Assembly: GCA_900550595.1 (NCBI GenBank)
Contig: URTB01000102.1
Location: 1-5,527 of the forward strand
Source of the DNA: an uncultured Collinsella sp.
GTDB lineage: Bacteria; Actinomycetota; Coriobacteriia; Coriobacteriales; Coriobacteriaceae
Length of the DNA stretch: 5,527 bases
Reading direction: 5' to 3'
Of this stretch, positions 1 through 5,184 are shown piece after piece. The notes under the pieces are model-generated. The model ran no database searches. It was given only the letters and a program-made list of their open reading frames with translations, and was not told where the DNA came from. The position numbers were made by a program, and so were the translations under genes. The first letter of the stretch is position 1. Each line of letters opens with the position of its first letter.

Positions 1-1012
1 CCATAACGGTCTGGAAACGACGGGCGAGCGCCGCGTCCTTCTCGATGTACTTGCGATACTCGTCGAGTGTGGTCGCGCCGATCGCATGCAGGTCGCCACG
101 GGCGAGCGCCGGCTTGAGGATATTACCGGCGTCCATGGAGCCCTCGGTGGCACCCGCGCCCACGATGGTGTGGAGCTCATCGATGAACAGGATGACCTTG
201 CCCTCAGATTTTTGCACTTCCTTGAGCACGGCCTTCAAGCGGTCCTCGAACTCGCCGCGGTACTTGGCGCCTGCGACCAGCGCGCTCATGTCGAGCTCGA
301 TGAGGTCGCGGTCGCGCAGGGTGCTCGGCACGTCGCCGGCCACGATACGCTGGGCGATGCCCTCGACGATGGCCGTCTTGCCGACGCCCGGCTCGCCAAT
401 GAGCACGGGGTTGTTCTTGGTGCGGCGGGACAGGACCTGGATGGTACGGCGGATCTCGTCGGTACGGCCGATGACCGGGTCGAGCTTGCCGGCGCGGGCA
501 AGGTCGCAGATATTGCGGCCGTACTGCTCCAGCGCCTCAAACTGAGTCTTGTCCTCGGCAGACGTCACGCGGTCATCGCCACGCAGCTCCTCGTAGACCT
601 GCTCGATACGCTCCTTGGTAACACCGGCGTCGCGCAGCACGCGGCCCGCCTCGCCCTTGTCCTCGGCAAGCGCCATCAGCAGATGCTCGGTCACCACAAA
701 GCTGTCGCCCATCTTGGTGGCCTTCTTCTCGGCCTTCTCGATGACGCGAACGAGCTCGTTGGACAGGCCCATCTGCTGCCCCTCGCCCGAAACCTTGGGC
801 GCGTGGTCGATGGCGTCCTGTGTGGAGCGTGCGAGCTGAGCTGGGTCGGCACCGATGCGCTCGATAATCACGGAGATATTGCGCTCGCCGGCACCGAGCA
901 GAGCAGACAGCAGGTGAATCGGCTCCACCGCGCCGGCCTGCGCATCGGCAGCCGTGCTCATGGCGGTCTGCAGCGCCTCGCGCGACGTCATTGCTAGCTT
1001 ATCGATTCTCAT
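1..1012 (-). CDS. clpB: ClpB, ATP-dependent protein disaggregase (N-terminal 337 residues; cut by window edge)
   Basis: ClpB is a hexameric AAA+ chaperone of the cytoplasm that threads aggregated proteins through its pore, working with DnaK/DnaJ/GrpE. Reading from the ATG at 1012, residues 1 to about 145 form the Clp N domain, with an N-terminus ([17 protein letters not shown]) typical of the family. The first ATPase domain follows. Walker A is GEPGVGKT at 206-213. Walker B is ILFIDE with acidic residues 278-279. The sensor-1 region is GATT at about 312-315, and the paired arginine fingers are R331/R332. These numbers coincide with those of E. coli ClpB, so there are no indels in this part. 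The middle coiled coil and second ATPase domain lie beyond the left edge. The start is fixed by a strong Shine-Dalgarno, AGAGGTGA, four bases upstream. The presence of the N domain and the spacing of the motifs favour ClpB; ClpC is the main alternative and is unlikely. HspR control is expected from family knowledge, but no operator was seen. Confidence 0.96.
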   Translation of the reverse strand, partial: MRIDKLAMTSREALQTAMSTAADAQAGAVEPIHLLSALLGAGERNISVIIERIGADPAQLARSTQDAIDHAPKVSGEGQQMGLSNELVRVIEKAEKKATKMGDSFVVTEHLLMALAEDKGEAGRVLRDAGVTKERIEQVYEELRGDDRVTSAEDKTQFEALEQYGRNICDLARAGKLDPVIGRTDEIRRTIQVLSRRTKNNPVLIGEPGVGKTAIVEGIAQRIVAGDVPSTLRDRDLIELDMSALVAGAKYRGEFEDRLKAVLKEVQKSEGKVILFIDELHTIVGAGATEGSMDAGNILKPALARGDLHAIGATTLDEYRKYIEKDAALARRFQTVM

Positions 1013-1016
1013 GGAA

Positions 1017-1024
1017 TCACCTCT
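1017..1024 (-). promoter_or_regulatory. Ribosome binding site of clpB
   Basis: On the minus strand AGAGGTGA lies four bases before the ATG at 1012. It is a near-complete match to the anti-Shine-Dalgarno sequence and decides the start codon. Confidence 0.85.
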
Positions 1025-1033
1025 CTTGGGGCG

Positions 1034-1051
1034 GCCGCCCTACGGGGCGGC
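1034..1051. other. Stable GC hairpin in the clpB leader
   Basis: GCCGCCC and GGGCGGC pair perfectly over 7 bp around a 4-base loop. The stem ends about 21 bases before the clpB ATG and about 9 bases before its Shine-Dalgarno. There is no T-run on either side, so it does not look like an intrinsic terminator. Read on the plus strand the loop is C(UACG)G, a member of the very stable UNCG tetraloop class; on the clpB strand it is C(CGUA)G. It could shape the clpB 5' leader or belong to an opposing transcript. The function is unknown. Confidence 0.6.
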
Positions 1052-1084
1052 TTCACGTTGTTCGAGAAGTATTGTTGCCAGCTT

Positions 1085-1135
1085 TGTGCGATCTTATACA
1101 CAAATCTAAGTCTCTATATATAAGATTTTCTGAGT
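1085..1135 (-). promoter_or_regulatory. AT-rich segment, probable clpB promoter region
   Basis: This is the only markedly AT-rich stretch in front of clpB. On the minus strand it holds TATAAG (plus positions 1093-1098), a five-of-six match to a -10 box, and further upstream a TATATA-rich segment. I could not find a convincing -35 hexamer at 16-18 bp. I also found no CIRCE (TTAGCACTC inverted repeat) or HAIR (CTTGAGT-N7-ACTCAAG) element here. The placement is therefore tentative. Confidence 0.35.
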
Positions 1136-1166
1136 GATCGATGGATAGGGTACTGAGGTGTCAGCC

Positions 1167-1262
1167 TGCCGCTGCCCAGGCGCACTACCATCTCGATCTG
1201 TAACATCTAGCAGTCATTTTTGGTCCTAGGTGTTACAGATCGAGATGAAATGACCAGCGGCA
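1167..1262. repeat. Palindromic repeat 1 (REPIN-like), with outer stem
   Basis: The core arms at 1189-1205 and 1231-1247 are a perfect 17-bp inverted repeat built on CTCGATCTGTAACA. A G-T pair and four more base pairs extend it inward (1206-1210 with 1226-1230), leaving a loop of about 15 bases. An outer 8-bp stem, TGCCGCTG with CAGCGGCA (1167-1174 with 1255-1262), encloses the core. No U-tract follows on either strand. The core arm sequence recurs in the next palindrome, so this is one unit of a repeat family and not a chance hairpin. Confidence 0.8.
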
Positions 1263-1265
1263 ACC

Positions 1266-1330
1266 GTTTGTCTCAATCTGTAACATCTACTCGGCAAATT
1301 AGGGTCTAACTGTTACAGATCGAGACAAAC
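1266..1330. repeat. Palindromic repeat 2, same family as repeat 1
   Basis: The 20-base arms at 1266-1285 and 1311-1330 pair with one mismatch (A opposite C at position 1275) around a 25-base spacer. The inner 13-14 bases of each arm (CTCGATCTGTAACA, or CTCAATCTGTAACA on the left) match repeat 1. The bases inside the right arm, GGTCTAAC, also resemble GGTCCTAGG in repeat 1. The right arm overlaps the left arm of the next palindrome by four bases (AAAC, 1327-1330), so only one of the two can be fully formed at a time. Confidence 0.8.
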
Positions 1331-1379
1331 CGAGAACCACCACAAAGGGGACAGGTACCTTTGTGGTGGTTCTCGGTTT
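1327..1379. repeat. Palindromic repeat 3 with GGGGACAGG loop
   Basis: The arms at 1327-1348 and 1358-1379 are perfectly complementary over 22 bp, with a 9-base loop. The stem contains CCACCACAAAG on the left and CTTTGTGGTGG on the right, and the loop region reads GGGGACAGGTAC. A shorter, diverged and inverted copy occurs at 2203-2235, on the other side of the following gene. No T-run adjoins it, so a terminator role is not supported. It is best described as a REP-like palindrome of unknown function. Confidence 0.82.
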
Positions 1380-1469
1380 CGACGGCCAGCTGTCACACGT
1401 TATGAGATTAAAATTGAATTGTTAGCTGAGATTATTCCTTTGTCATCGAGCTTGCCTGCTCTTTGTCTC

Positions 1470-1475
1470 GAGGAG
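1470..1475 (+). promoter_or_regulatory. Ribosome binding site of the 1481-2149 gene
   Basis: GAGGAG lies five bases before the ATG at 1481. It favours this start over the in-frame TTG at 1463. Confidence 0.75.
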
Positions 1476-1480
1476 CGCAT

Positions 1481-2149
1481 ATGAAGCCGTCTCATTCCAC
1501 CGGTCGCAACGTCATCGCCATTCTCGCCGTACCCATCGTGATGCTCTTCCTTATCGTCATCACGCCCTTTTCCCTTGGCATCGCCTCGCCCTTCGATTTA
1601 TGCGGAATGGTCGACGCCGGCTCGCGTGCCACCTCGCTCTCCTTTATCTGCCGCGGCGTGTTTTACGAAGATAGAATTCCCACCGGACTTTGGCAGTCCA
1701 AGTTACCGTTGCTCGGCCAGGTCGACGGATGCTCTCCTTATTTCTGCCTTGACCCTCAGGCGATGAATTATCTGATCGACGACCAGCCTCTTGACTCCAT
1801 CACCCTCGCTTACGACTATGCTCCAAACACCGACGAGCGCCATATGAATCAAGTCCTCGACAAGCTGCTTGGGCAGTGCGGGCTCACCGAGGAGGCCGGT
1901 CGAACCATCTATAGCGACCGGAAATTAAAGCGAACAGAACTCCGCCGTATCGGAAAAATCCAAGGGCGAAGCGGGGCTGCCTACTGGCAGGCCTGGGCGA
2001 CACGCGACAAGAGCGAATTCGGGCACAGCACCTATACGGTCACCGTCTACACCAAAGATGGAATCAAGGACGATGTTGACGATTTCGCGTCATCCAAACT
2101 CGGCATCCCCAAAACAACCAAACCCGCCAACCCGGATGAAATCCTGTAG
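1481..2149 (+). CDS. Unrecognised membrane-anchored protein, 222 residues
   Basis: I do not recognise this protein. The chosen start is the ATG at 1481, because GAGGAG (1470-1475) lies five bases upstream; a TTG at 1463 would add six residues and has no such site. A short basic N-terminus (MKPSHSTGR) precedes one hydrophobic segment at about residues 11-30. This predicts a signal anchor with residues 35-222 outside the membrane. A lipobox is not evident. The exported part has five cysteines (41, 57, 84, 89, 133), and the middle is polar and mixed. A basic stretch (DRKLKRTELRRIGKIQGR) lies near 146-163, followed by a beta-rich segment (STYTVTVYTKDG, about 183-194) and a Lys/Pro-rich tail. By eye its base composition is less GC-rich than clpB or the hydratase gene. 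It stands alone on the plus strand, divergent from clpB and convergent with the hydratase, and is bracketed by related palindromes. Coding status is likely, function unknown. Confidence 0.8.
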   Translation: MKPSHSTGRNVIAILAVPIVMLFLIVITPFSLGIASPFDLCGMVDAGSRATSLSFICRGVFYEDRIPTGLWQSKLPLLGQVDGCSPYFCLDPQAMNYLIDDQPLDSITLAYDYAPNTDERHMNQVLDKLLGQCGLTEEAGRTIYSDRKLKRTELRRIGKIQGRSGAAYWQAWATRDKSEFGHSTYTVTVYTKDGIKDDVDDFASSKLGIPKTTKPANPDEIL

Positions 2150-2153
2150 AGGC

Positions 2154-2194
2154 GCTCATTGGAATGTCGCTCAACGCGCACACCGACATTGAGC
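2154..2194 (+). other. Weak hairpin just after the plus-strand gene
   Basis: AATGTCG (2163-2169) pairs with CGACATT (2184-2190), and GCTC with GAGC outside it, starting five bases after the TAG stop. It has a 14-base loop and no U-tract. It may protect the 3' end, but it is not a convincing intrinsic terminator. Confidence 0.3.
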
Positions 2195-2202
2195 TCACCC
2201 CC

Positions 2203-2235
2203 ACCACCACAAAGGTGCCTGTCCCCTCTGTGGTG
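2203..2235. repeat. Diverged inverted copy of palindromic repeat 3
   Basis: CACCACAAAG and CTCTGTGGTG pair with one mismatch around a loop containing GTGCCTGTCC. Read on the minus strand, the core GGGGACAGGCACCTTTGTGG closely matches GGGGACAGGTACCTTTGTGG of the element at 1327-1379, so the loop is in the opposite orientation. Both copies are followed on the plus strand by TTTCGAC (1377-1383 and 2237-2243). The two copies flank the 1481-2149 gene. Confidence 0.7.
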
Positions 2236-2243
2236 ATTTCGAC

Positions 2244-2274
2244 AAAAAGAAGCCGCCCCGATAACAGAGGCGGC
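2244..2274 (-). terminator. Intrinsic terminator for the hydratase transcript
   Basis: On the minus strand GCCGCCTC pairs with GGGGCGGC (8 bp, one G-U pair) around a 7-base loop, followed at once by TTCTTTTT. It lies about 140 bases after the hydratase stop codon and reads in the hydratase direction. The plus strand has no T-run after the stem, so it should not stop the convergent gene. Confidence 0.85.
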
Positions 2275-2330
2275 ATCAAACAAGTCTATTTATCAGCGTC
2301 CCTCAAGACCCAACGAGAACGTCGCGGTAG

Positions 2331-2400
2331 CCCCGGACACACCTTTCCCTCGGGCGACCCTCGCGAAGCGCGTGAGCACGAGGGAAAGGTGTGTCCGGGG
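2331..2400. repeat. Perfect 22-bp-arm palindrome after the hydratase stop
   Basis: The arms at 2331-2352 and 2379-2400 are exactly complementary, running from CCCCGGACACACC to GGTGTGTCCGGGG. The 26-base spacer can form a small GC stem of its own. One more G-C pair (2330 with 2401) extends the base. The element begins 12 bases after the hydratase TAA on the minus strand and precedes the true terminator. Its arms are unrelated to the palindromes at 1167-1379. With no U-tract, it is a repeat or an mRNA 3' stabiliser rather than a terminator. Confidence 0.75.
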
Positions 2401-2412
2401 CGTACAGCAACG

Positions 2413-4713
2413 TTACTCGGCAGCGGCCTTGAACTTGTTGTAGTTGATCAGGCAGCCAGCCTTGACGATGGCACGCTCCTCTGCCGTCATATCGGCAATG
2501 TAGAGCTCGATCTGCTCAACCGCACCGTCGGCACGCACCACGTAGGCGGCGATGTCCTTTAGGTCGTCATCGAGCGCAGCGCGAATCCCCGGCACGAAGA
2601 CATAGTCGCCCACCTCGAAGTTGGGCTCGGCCTCCATCTGGAAGGGCACCATGCCCCAGTTCATCACGTTGGAGCGATAGCGCTTGGTGGCGTACTCGTG
2701 GACGATGTTGGCCAGGCCGCCAATTACGCGCTGGCAGCTCGCGGCCTGCTCGCGGGCAGAACCGTCACCGGGCTTCTTGGCATAGAGCATCGAGCCGTAC
2801 TCGGTCGCCTTGGCGTCGGCCGCGACACCCGCGCCGGCCAGCGCCTCAAACACACCGGCAAGCTCGGCATCGAGCGCCGCCAGGTCGCCCGCGGCCTCGC
2901 CGGCAACGCGACGCTTCTCCACGGCATCGACCTCCTTGGAACGACCCACGTAGGCCGGGTCGCGGCGGCTCAGCGTAAACTCGGCCAGACCCAGCGGGTT
3001 GGAGCGGAAGGAGCTCGTCTCGCCCGAAGGAATGAGCTCGTCGGTCGTGGTGACCGGGTCCATGATCTTGGAGCACACCTTGAGCAGGATATCGTCGCCG
3101 AGGGGCTCCATCGCGGGCCACGGCTTAATGTTGGGGCCTTCGACCAGCTCGTCGGCAGGCTCCGCCTTGCCAAAGCCCCAGTACACGCGCTTTTTGTACG
3201 GTGCGTCGTCAAAGGTGTACTCGCAGGCCTCGTCCCAAGTCTCCTCGGGCAGGTCGGTCGCCGGCGTCAGGACGCCGCCGTTGGCAGCCGTCGCCGCAAT
3301 GGAGCGGGCATCCATCAGGGCCACGGCGCTCAGCTGGCCATTACCCGGCTTGGAACCCTCGCGGTTGGGGAAATTGCGCGTGGTGTGGCGGATGGACAGG
3401 CCGTTGTTGGCAGGCGTGTCGCCGGCGCCAAAGCACGGGCCGCAGAACGCCGTGCGCACGATCGCGCCGGCCTCCATAAGGTCGTAGATGTAGCCACGGC
3501 GTGTAAGCTCGAGCGCCACGGGCTGGCTTGTGGGATAGACCGACAGCGAGAACTCGCCGCAGCCGGTGTTGGCGCCCTTGAGCACGCGGGCAGCCTGGAC
3601 TACGGAGTCGTAGTTGCCGCCCGAGCAGCCGGCGATAACGCCCTGCTGCACGTGCAGCTTGCCGTCGACGATCTTGTCGAGCAGGCTAAAGTGCGTCTTG
3701 CCCTCGCCGATCTTGGCGGCCTCGAGCTCGACCTCATGCAGAATGTCCTCGAGGTTCTCGTTGAGCTCGTCGATCTCAAAGCCGTTGGAAGGATGGAACG
3801 GCAGCGCGATCATAGGCTTGATGCTCGACAGGTCGACCTCGACGCAGCCGTCGTAGTAGGCGACATCGGCGGGCTTGAGCTCGCGGTAGTCGTCGCCGCG
3901 GCCGTGCATGGTCAGAAACGCGTGCGTGTCCTCGTCGGTGGCCCAGATGCTCGACAGGCAAGTGGTCTCGGTGGTCATGACGTCGACGCCGTTGCGGTAG
4001 TCGGTCGTCATGCTCGCGATGCCGGGGCCCACGAACTCCATGACCTTGTTCTTGACGTAGCCCTTGGCAAAGACGGCGCGGATGATGGCGAGTGCTACAT
4101 CGTGCGGGCCGACGCCGGGGCGCGGGGCGCCCGTGAGGTAGATGGCAACGACGCCGGGATAGGCGACATCGTAGGTGTCGCGCAGCAGCTGCTTTGCCAG
4201 CTCGCCACCGCCCTCGCCCACGGCCATGGTGCCCAGGGCGCCATAGCGGGTGTGCGAGTCGGAGCCCAGGATCATCTTGCCGCAGCCGGCGAAGTTCTCA
4301 CGCATAAAGGAGTGGATGACGGCGATGTGCGGCGGGACGAAAATGCCGCCGTATTTTTTGGCCGCGGAAAGGCCAAAGACATGGTCGTCCTCGTTGATGG
4401 TGCCGCCCACGGCGCACAGCGAGTTGTGGCAGTTGGTGAGCACGTAAGGCAGCGGGAACTGCTCCATGCCCGAGGCGCGCGCCGTCTGGATGATGCCGAC
4501 AAAGGTGATGTCGTGGCTCGCCATGGCATCGAAGCGAATCTTGAGCGCCTCGGGATCTCCGGACGTATTGTGTGCCTGGAGGATCGAATACGCGATGGTG
4601 CCACGCTTGGCGTCCTCGGGCGTCTGCGTAATACCACGCTCGGCAGCCTCGGCTGCAGGCACAACCTCGCTGCCGCCGCACAGGTAGATGCCGTCCTCGT
4701 ACAGCTTGACCAT
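2413..4713 (-). CDS. Aconitase-superfamily hydratase (Fe-S enzyme, 766 residues), substrate uncertain
   Basis: This is a complete cytoplasmic enzyme of the aconitase/isopropylmalate isomerase fold, which uses a [4Fe-4S] cluster to dehydrate and rehydrate hydroxy-acids. Numbered from the ATG at 4713, GSDSHT at 150-155 is the substrate-binding motif. AGCSGG supplies cluster ligand Cys363 and CGPCFG supplies Cys424 and Cys427. RNFPNREG at 446-453 provides the conserved arginines. The mobile swivel domain follows, with [10 protein letters not shown] at 555-564 and [10 protein letters not shown] at about 649-658, the counterpart of GSSREHAA in true aconitases. NWGMVPF is at 685-691. The overall length and the GSAR/NWGM pattern suggest the putative-hydratase branch (E. 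coli YbhJ/PRK11413-like) rather than AcnA or AcnB; this is from memory, without alignment. An upstream in-frame TTG (4734) would add seven residues, but GGAG just before 4713 supports the ATG. The gene appears monocistronic, with its own terminator. Confidence 0.9.
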   Translation of the reverse strand: MVKLYEDGIYLCGGSEVVPAAEAAERGITQTPEDAKRGTIAYSILQAHNTSGDPEALKIRFDAMASHDITFVGIIQTARASGMEQFPLPYVLTNCHNSLCAVGGTINEDDHVFGLSAAKKYGGIFVPPHIAVIHSFMRENFAGCGKMILGSDSHTRYGALGTMAVGEGGGELAKQLLRDTYDVAYPGVVAIYLTGAPRPGVGPHDVALAIIRAVFAKGYVKNKVMEFVGPGIASMTTDYRNGVDVMTTETTCLSSIWATDEDTHAFLTMHGRGDDYRELKPADVAYYDGCVEVDLSSIKPMIALPFHPSNGFEIDELNENLEDILHEVELEAAKIGEGKTHFSLLDKIVDGKLHVQQGVIAGCSGGNYDSVVQAARVLKGANTGCGEFSLSVYPTSQPVALELTRRGYIYDLMEAGAIVRTAFCGPCFGAGDTPANNGLSIRHTTRNFPNREGSKPGNGQLSAVALMDARSIAATAANGGVLTPATDLPEETWDEACEYTFDDAPYKKRVYWGFGKAEPADELVEGPNIKPWPAMEPLGDDILLKVCSKIMDPVTTTDELIPSGETSSFRSNPLGLAEFTLSRRDPAYVGRSKEVDAVEKRRVAGEAAGDLAALDAELAGVFEALAGAGVAADAKATEYGSMLYAKKPGDGSAREQAASCQRVIGGLANIVHEYATKRYRSNVMNWGMVPFQMEAEPNFEVGDYVFVPGIRAALDDDLKDIAAYVVRADGAVEQIELYIADMTAEERAIVKAGCLINYNKFKAAAE

Positions 4714-4718
4714 ACTGT

Positions 4719-4723
4719 CTCCC
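4719..4723 (-). promoter_or_regulatory. Ribosome binding site of the hydratase gene
   Basis: On the minus strand GGGAG is followed by ACAGT and the ATG at 4713. The spacing of about five bases favours this start over the TTG at 4734. Confidence 0.7.
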
Positions 4724-4736
4724 ACTCTGCCCAAAA

Positions 4737-4765
4737 ATTTGAGCGCATAGCATACATTCGTTCAA
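4737..4765 (-). promoter_or_regulatory. Possible hydratase promoter
   Basis: On the minus strand TTGAAC (plus 4760-4765) and TCAAAT (plus 4737-4742) are separated by 17 bp. Each matches four of six consensus bases. Transcription would start about 15-20 bases before the ATG. This is a weak, tentative call. Confidence 0.25.
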
Positions 4766-4812
4766 TATCGTGCCATAGAACGGTTGCGAGTGGGTTACGA
4801 ATCTGCACGTTC

Positions 4813-4830
4813 ACTTTATCTCGGTAAAGT
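4813..4830. promoter_or_regulatory. Short palindrome upstream of the hydratase, possible operator
   Basis: ACTTTA and TAAAGT form a perfect 6-bp inverted repeat with a 6-base spacer, about 100 bases before the hydratase ATG. The size suits a dimeric regulator site, but I recognise no specific regulator and the match could be chance. Confidence 0.3.
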
Positions 4831-4896
4831 AAAGGGCAAGCCCGGTGCGGTCCGGCAAATTTGGTGCAAGAGCGTCCCTTTCGACTAGTCATTTAA

Positions 4897-5044
4897 GAAC
4901 GTCCCCCATGACTACCGCATCCGGAGCAAGGCAACGCCGCAGGTAGAGAACGGACAGCGAGCGGGCCGTATTTCCAAAGTGAGGAACGTCCCCAAGTGCC
5001 GCATCCGGGCCATGGCAACGCCGATATTTTGGCGCGGACAGCGA
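4897..5044. repeat. Two modular 87-bp direct repeats
   Basis: Four blocks occur in the same order in both units: GAACGTCCCC (4897, 4984), CCGCATCCGG (4915, 4999), GGCAACGCCG (4930, 5014) and GGACAGCGA (4952, 5036). The sequence between blocks differs, but spacer lengths are equal except for a 3-base difference between the first two blocks. A short third match to the leading block, AAGAGCGTCCCT, lies at 4868-4879. The conserved blocks with free spacers suggest paired structure or protein binding rather than recent duplication. Confidence 0.7.
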
Positions 5045-5143
5045 AAGCCCGCCAGAGCGAGCAAGGTGCCTTGAAACAAGGCGGCATTGATCTTTTGATC
5101 ATGCCGCCGAAGTTGAAAGGCAGATTGCCGCTCTGACGGGCTT
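5045..5143. repeat. Large imperfect palindrome (about 99 bp)
   Basis: The left arm from 5045 and the right arm ending at 5143 pair over most of about 47 bases each. The tip is GGCGGCAT-(T)-GATC, loop TTTT, GATCATGCCGCC (5080-5108), with one bulged base. The base is AAGCCCG against CGGGCTT, and internal matches include CAGAGCG with CGCTCTG. It directly adjoins the 87-bp repeats, so the two probably form one composite element (4897-5143). A TTG-initiated reading frame of 86 codons crosses it but resembles no protein I know. Confidence 0.65.
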
Positions 5144-5156
5144 GCAGCGTCAACTG

Positions 5157-5184
5157 GTTACGCGGGTTGGTAAACCCGCGTAAC
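5157..5184. terminator. 12-bp hairpin overlapping the hspR stop codon
   Basis: GTTACGCGGGTT and AACCCGCGTAAC are perfectly complementary with a 4-base loop. The stem begins at the last base of the hspR TAG stop codon. There is no T-run on the minus strand after it, so termination would be factor-assisted; alternatively it blocks 3' decay of the heat-shock mRNA. Confidence 0.5.

Noticed and set aside
86..997. A 303-codon plus-strand open frame opposite clpB
   Set aside because: It is the antisense shadow of clpB, with no domain and no suitable ribosome site.
1130..1157. CTGAGT ... ACTGAG as a HAIR-like HspR operator before clpB
   Set aside because: The half-sites are not inverted repeats of each other and the spacing is wrong for CTTGAGT-N7-ACTCAAG.
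1167..1379. CRISPR array
   Set aside because: The repeated units alternate in orientation, form hairpins, and have unequal spacing with no regular spacers. No cas gene is present.
1327..1379. Intrinsic terminator
   Set aside because: The stem is long enough, but no T-run follows on either strand and the flanking genes are divergent, so no transcript is expected to end here.
2164..2562. A 132-codon plus-strand frame spanning the convergent intergenic region
   Set aside because: It runs through the palindromes and terminator and into the antisense of the hydratase end. It has no domain or ribosome site.
2698..4827. A 709-codon plus-strand open frame opposite the hydratase
   Set aside because: It is antisense to a complete, motif-rich enzyme gene. 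Its composition (Ala, Arg, Gly, Leu, Val, His-rich) is what GC-rich codons produce when read on the opposite strand, and it shows no recognisable domain.
4893..5153. An 86-codon minus-strand frame starting with TTG
   Set aside because: It lies entirely within the palindrome and direct-repeat element, has a rare start, no clear ribosome site and no known domain. I kept the region as a repeat and raised the coding possibility only as a finding.
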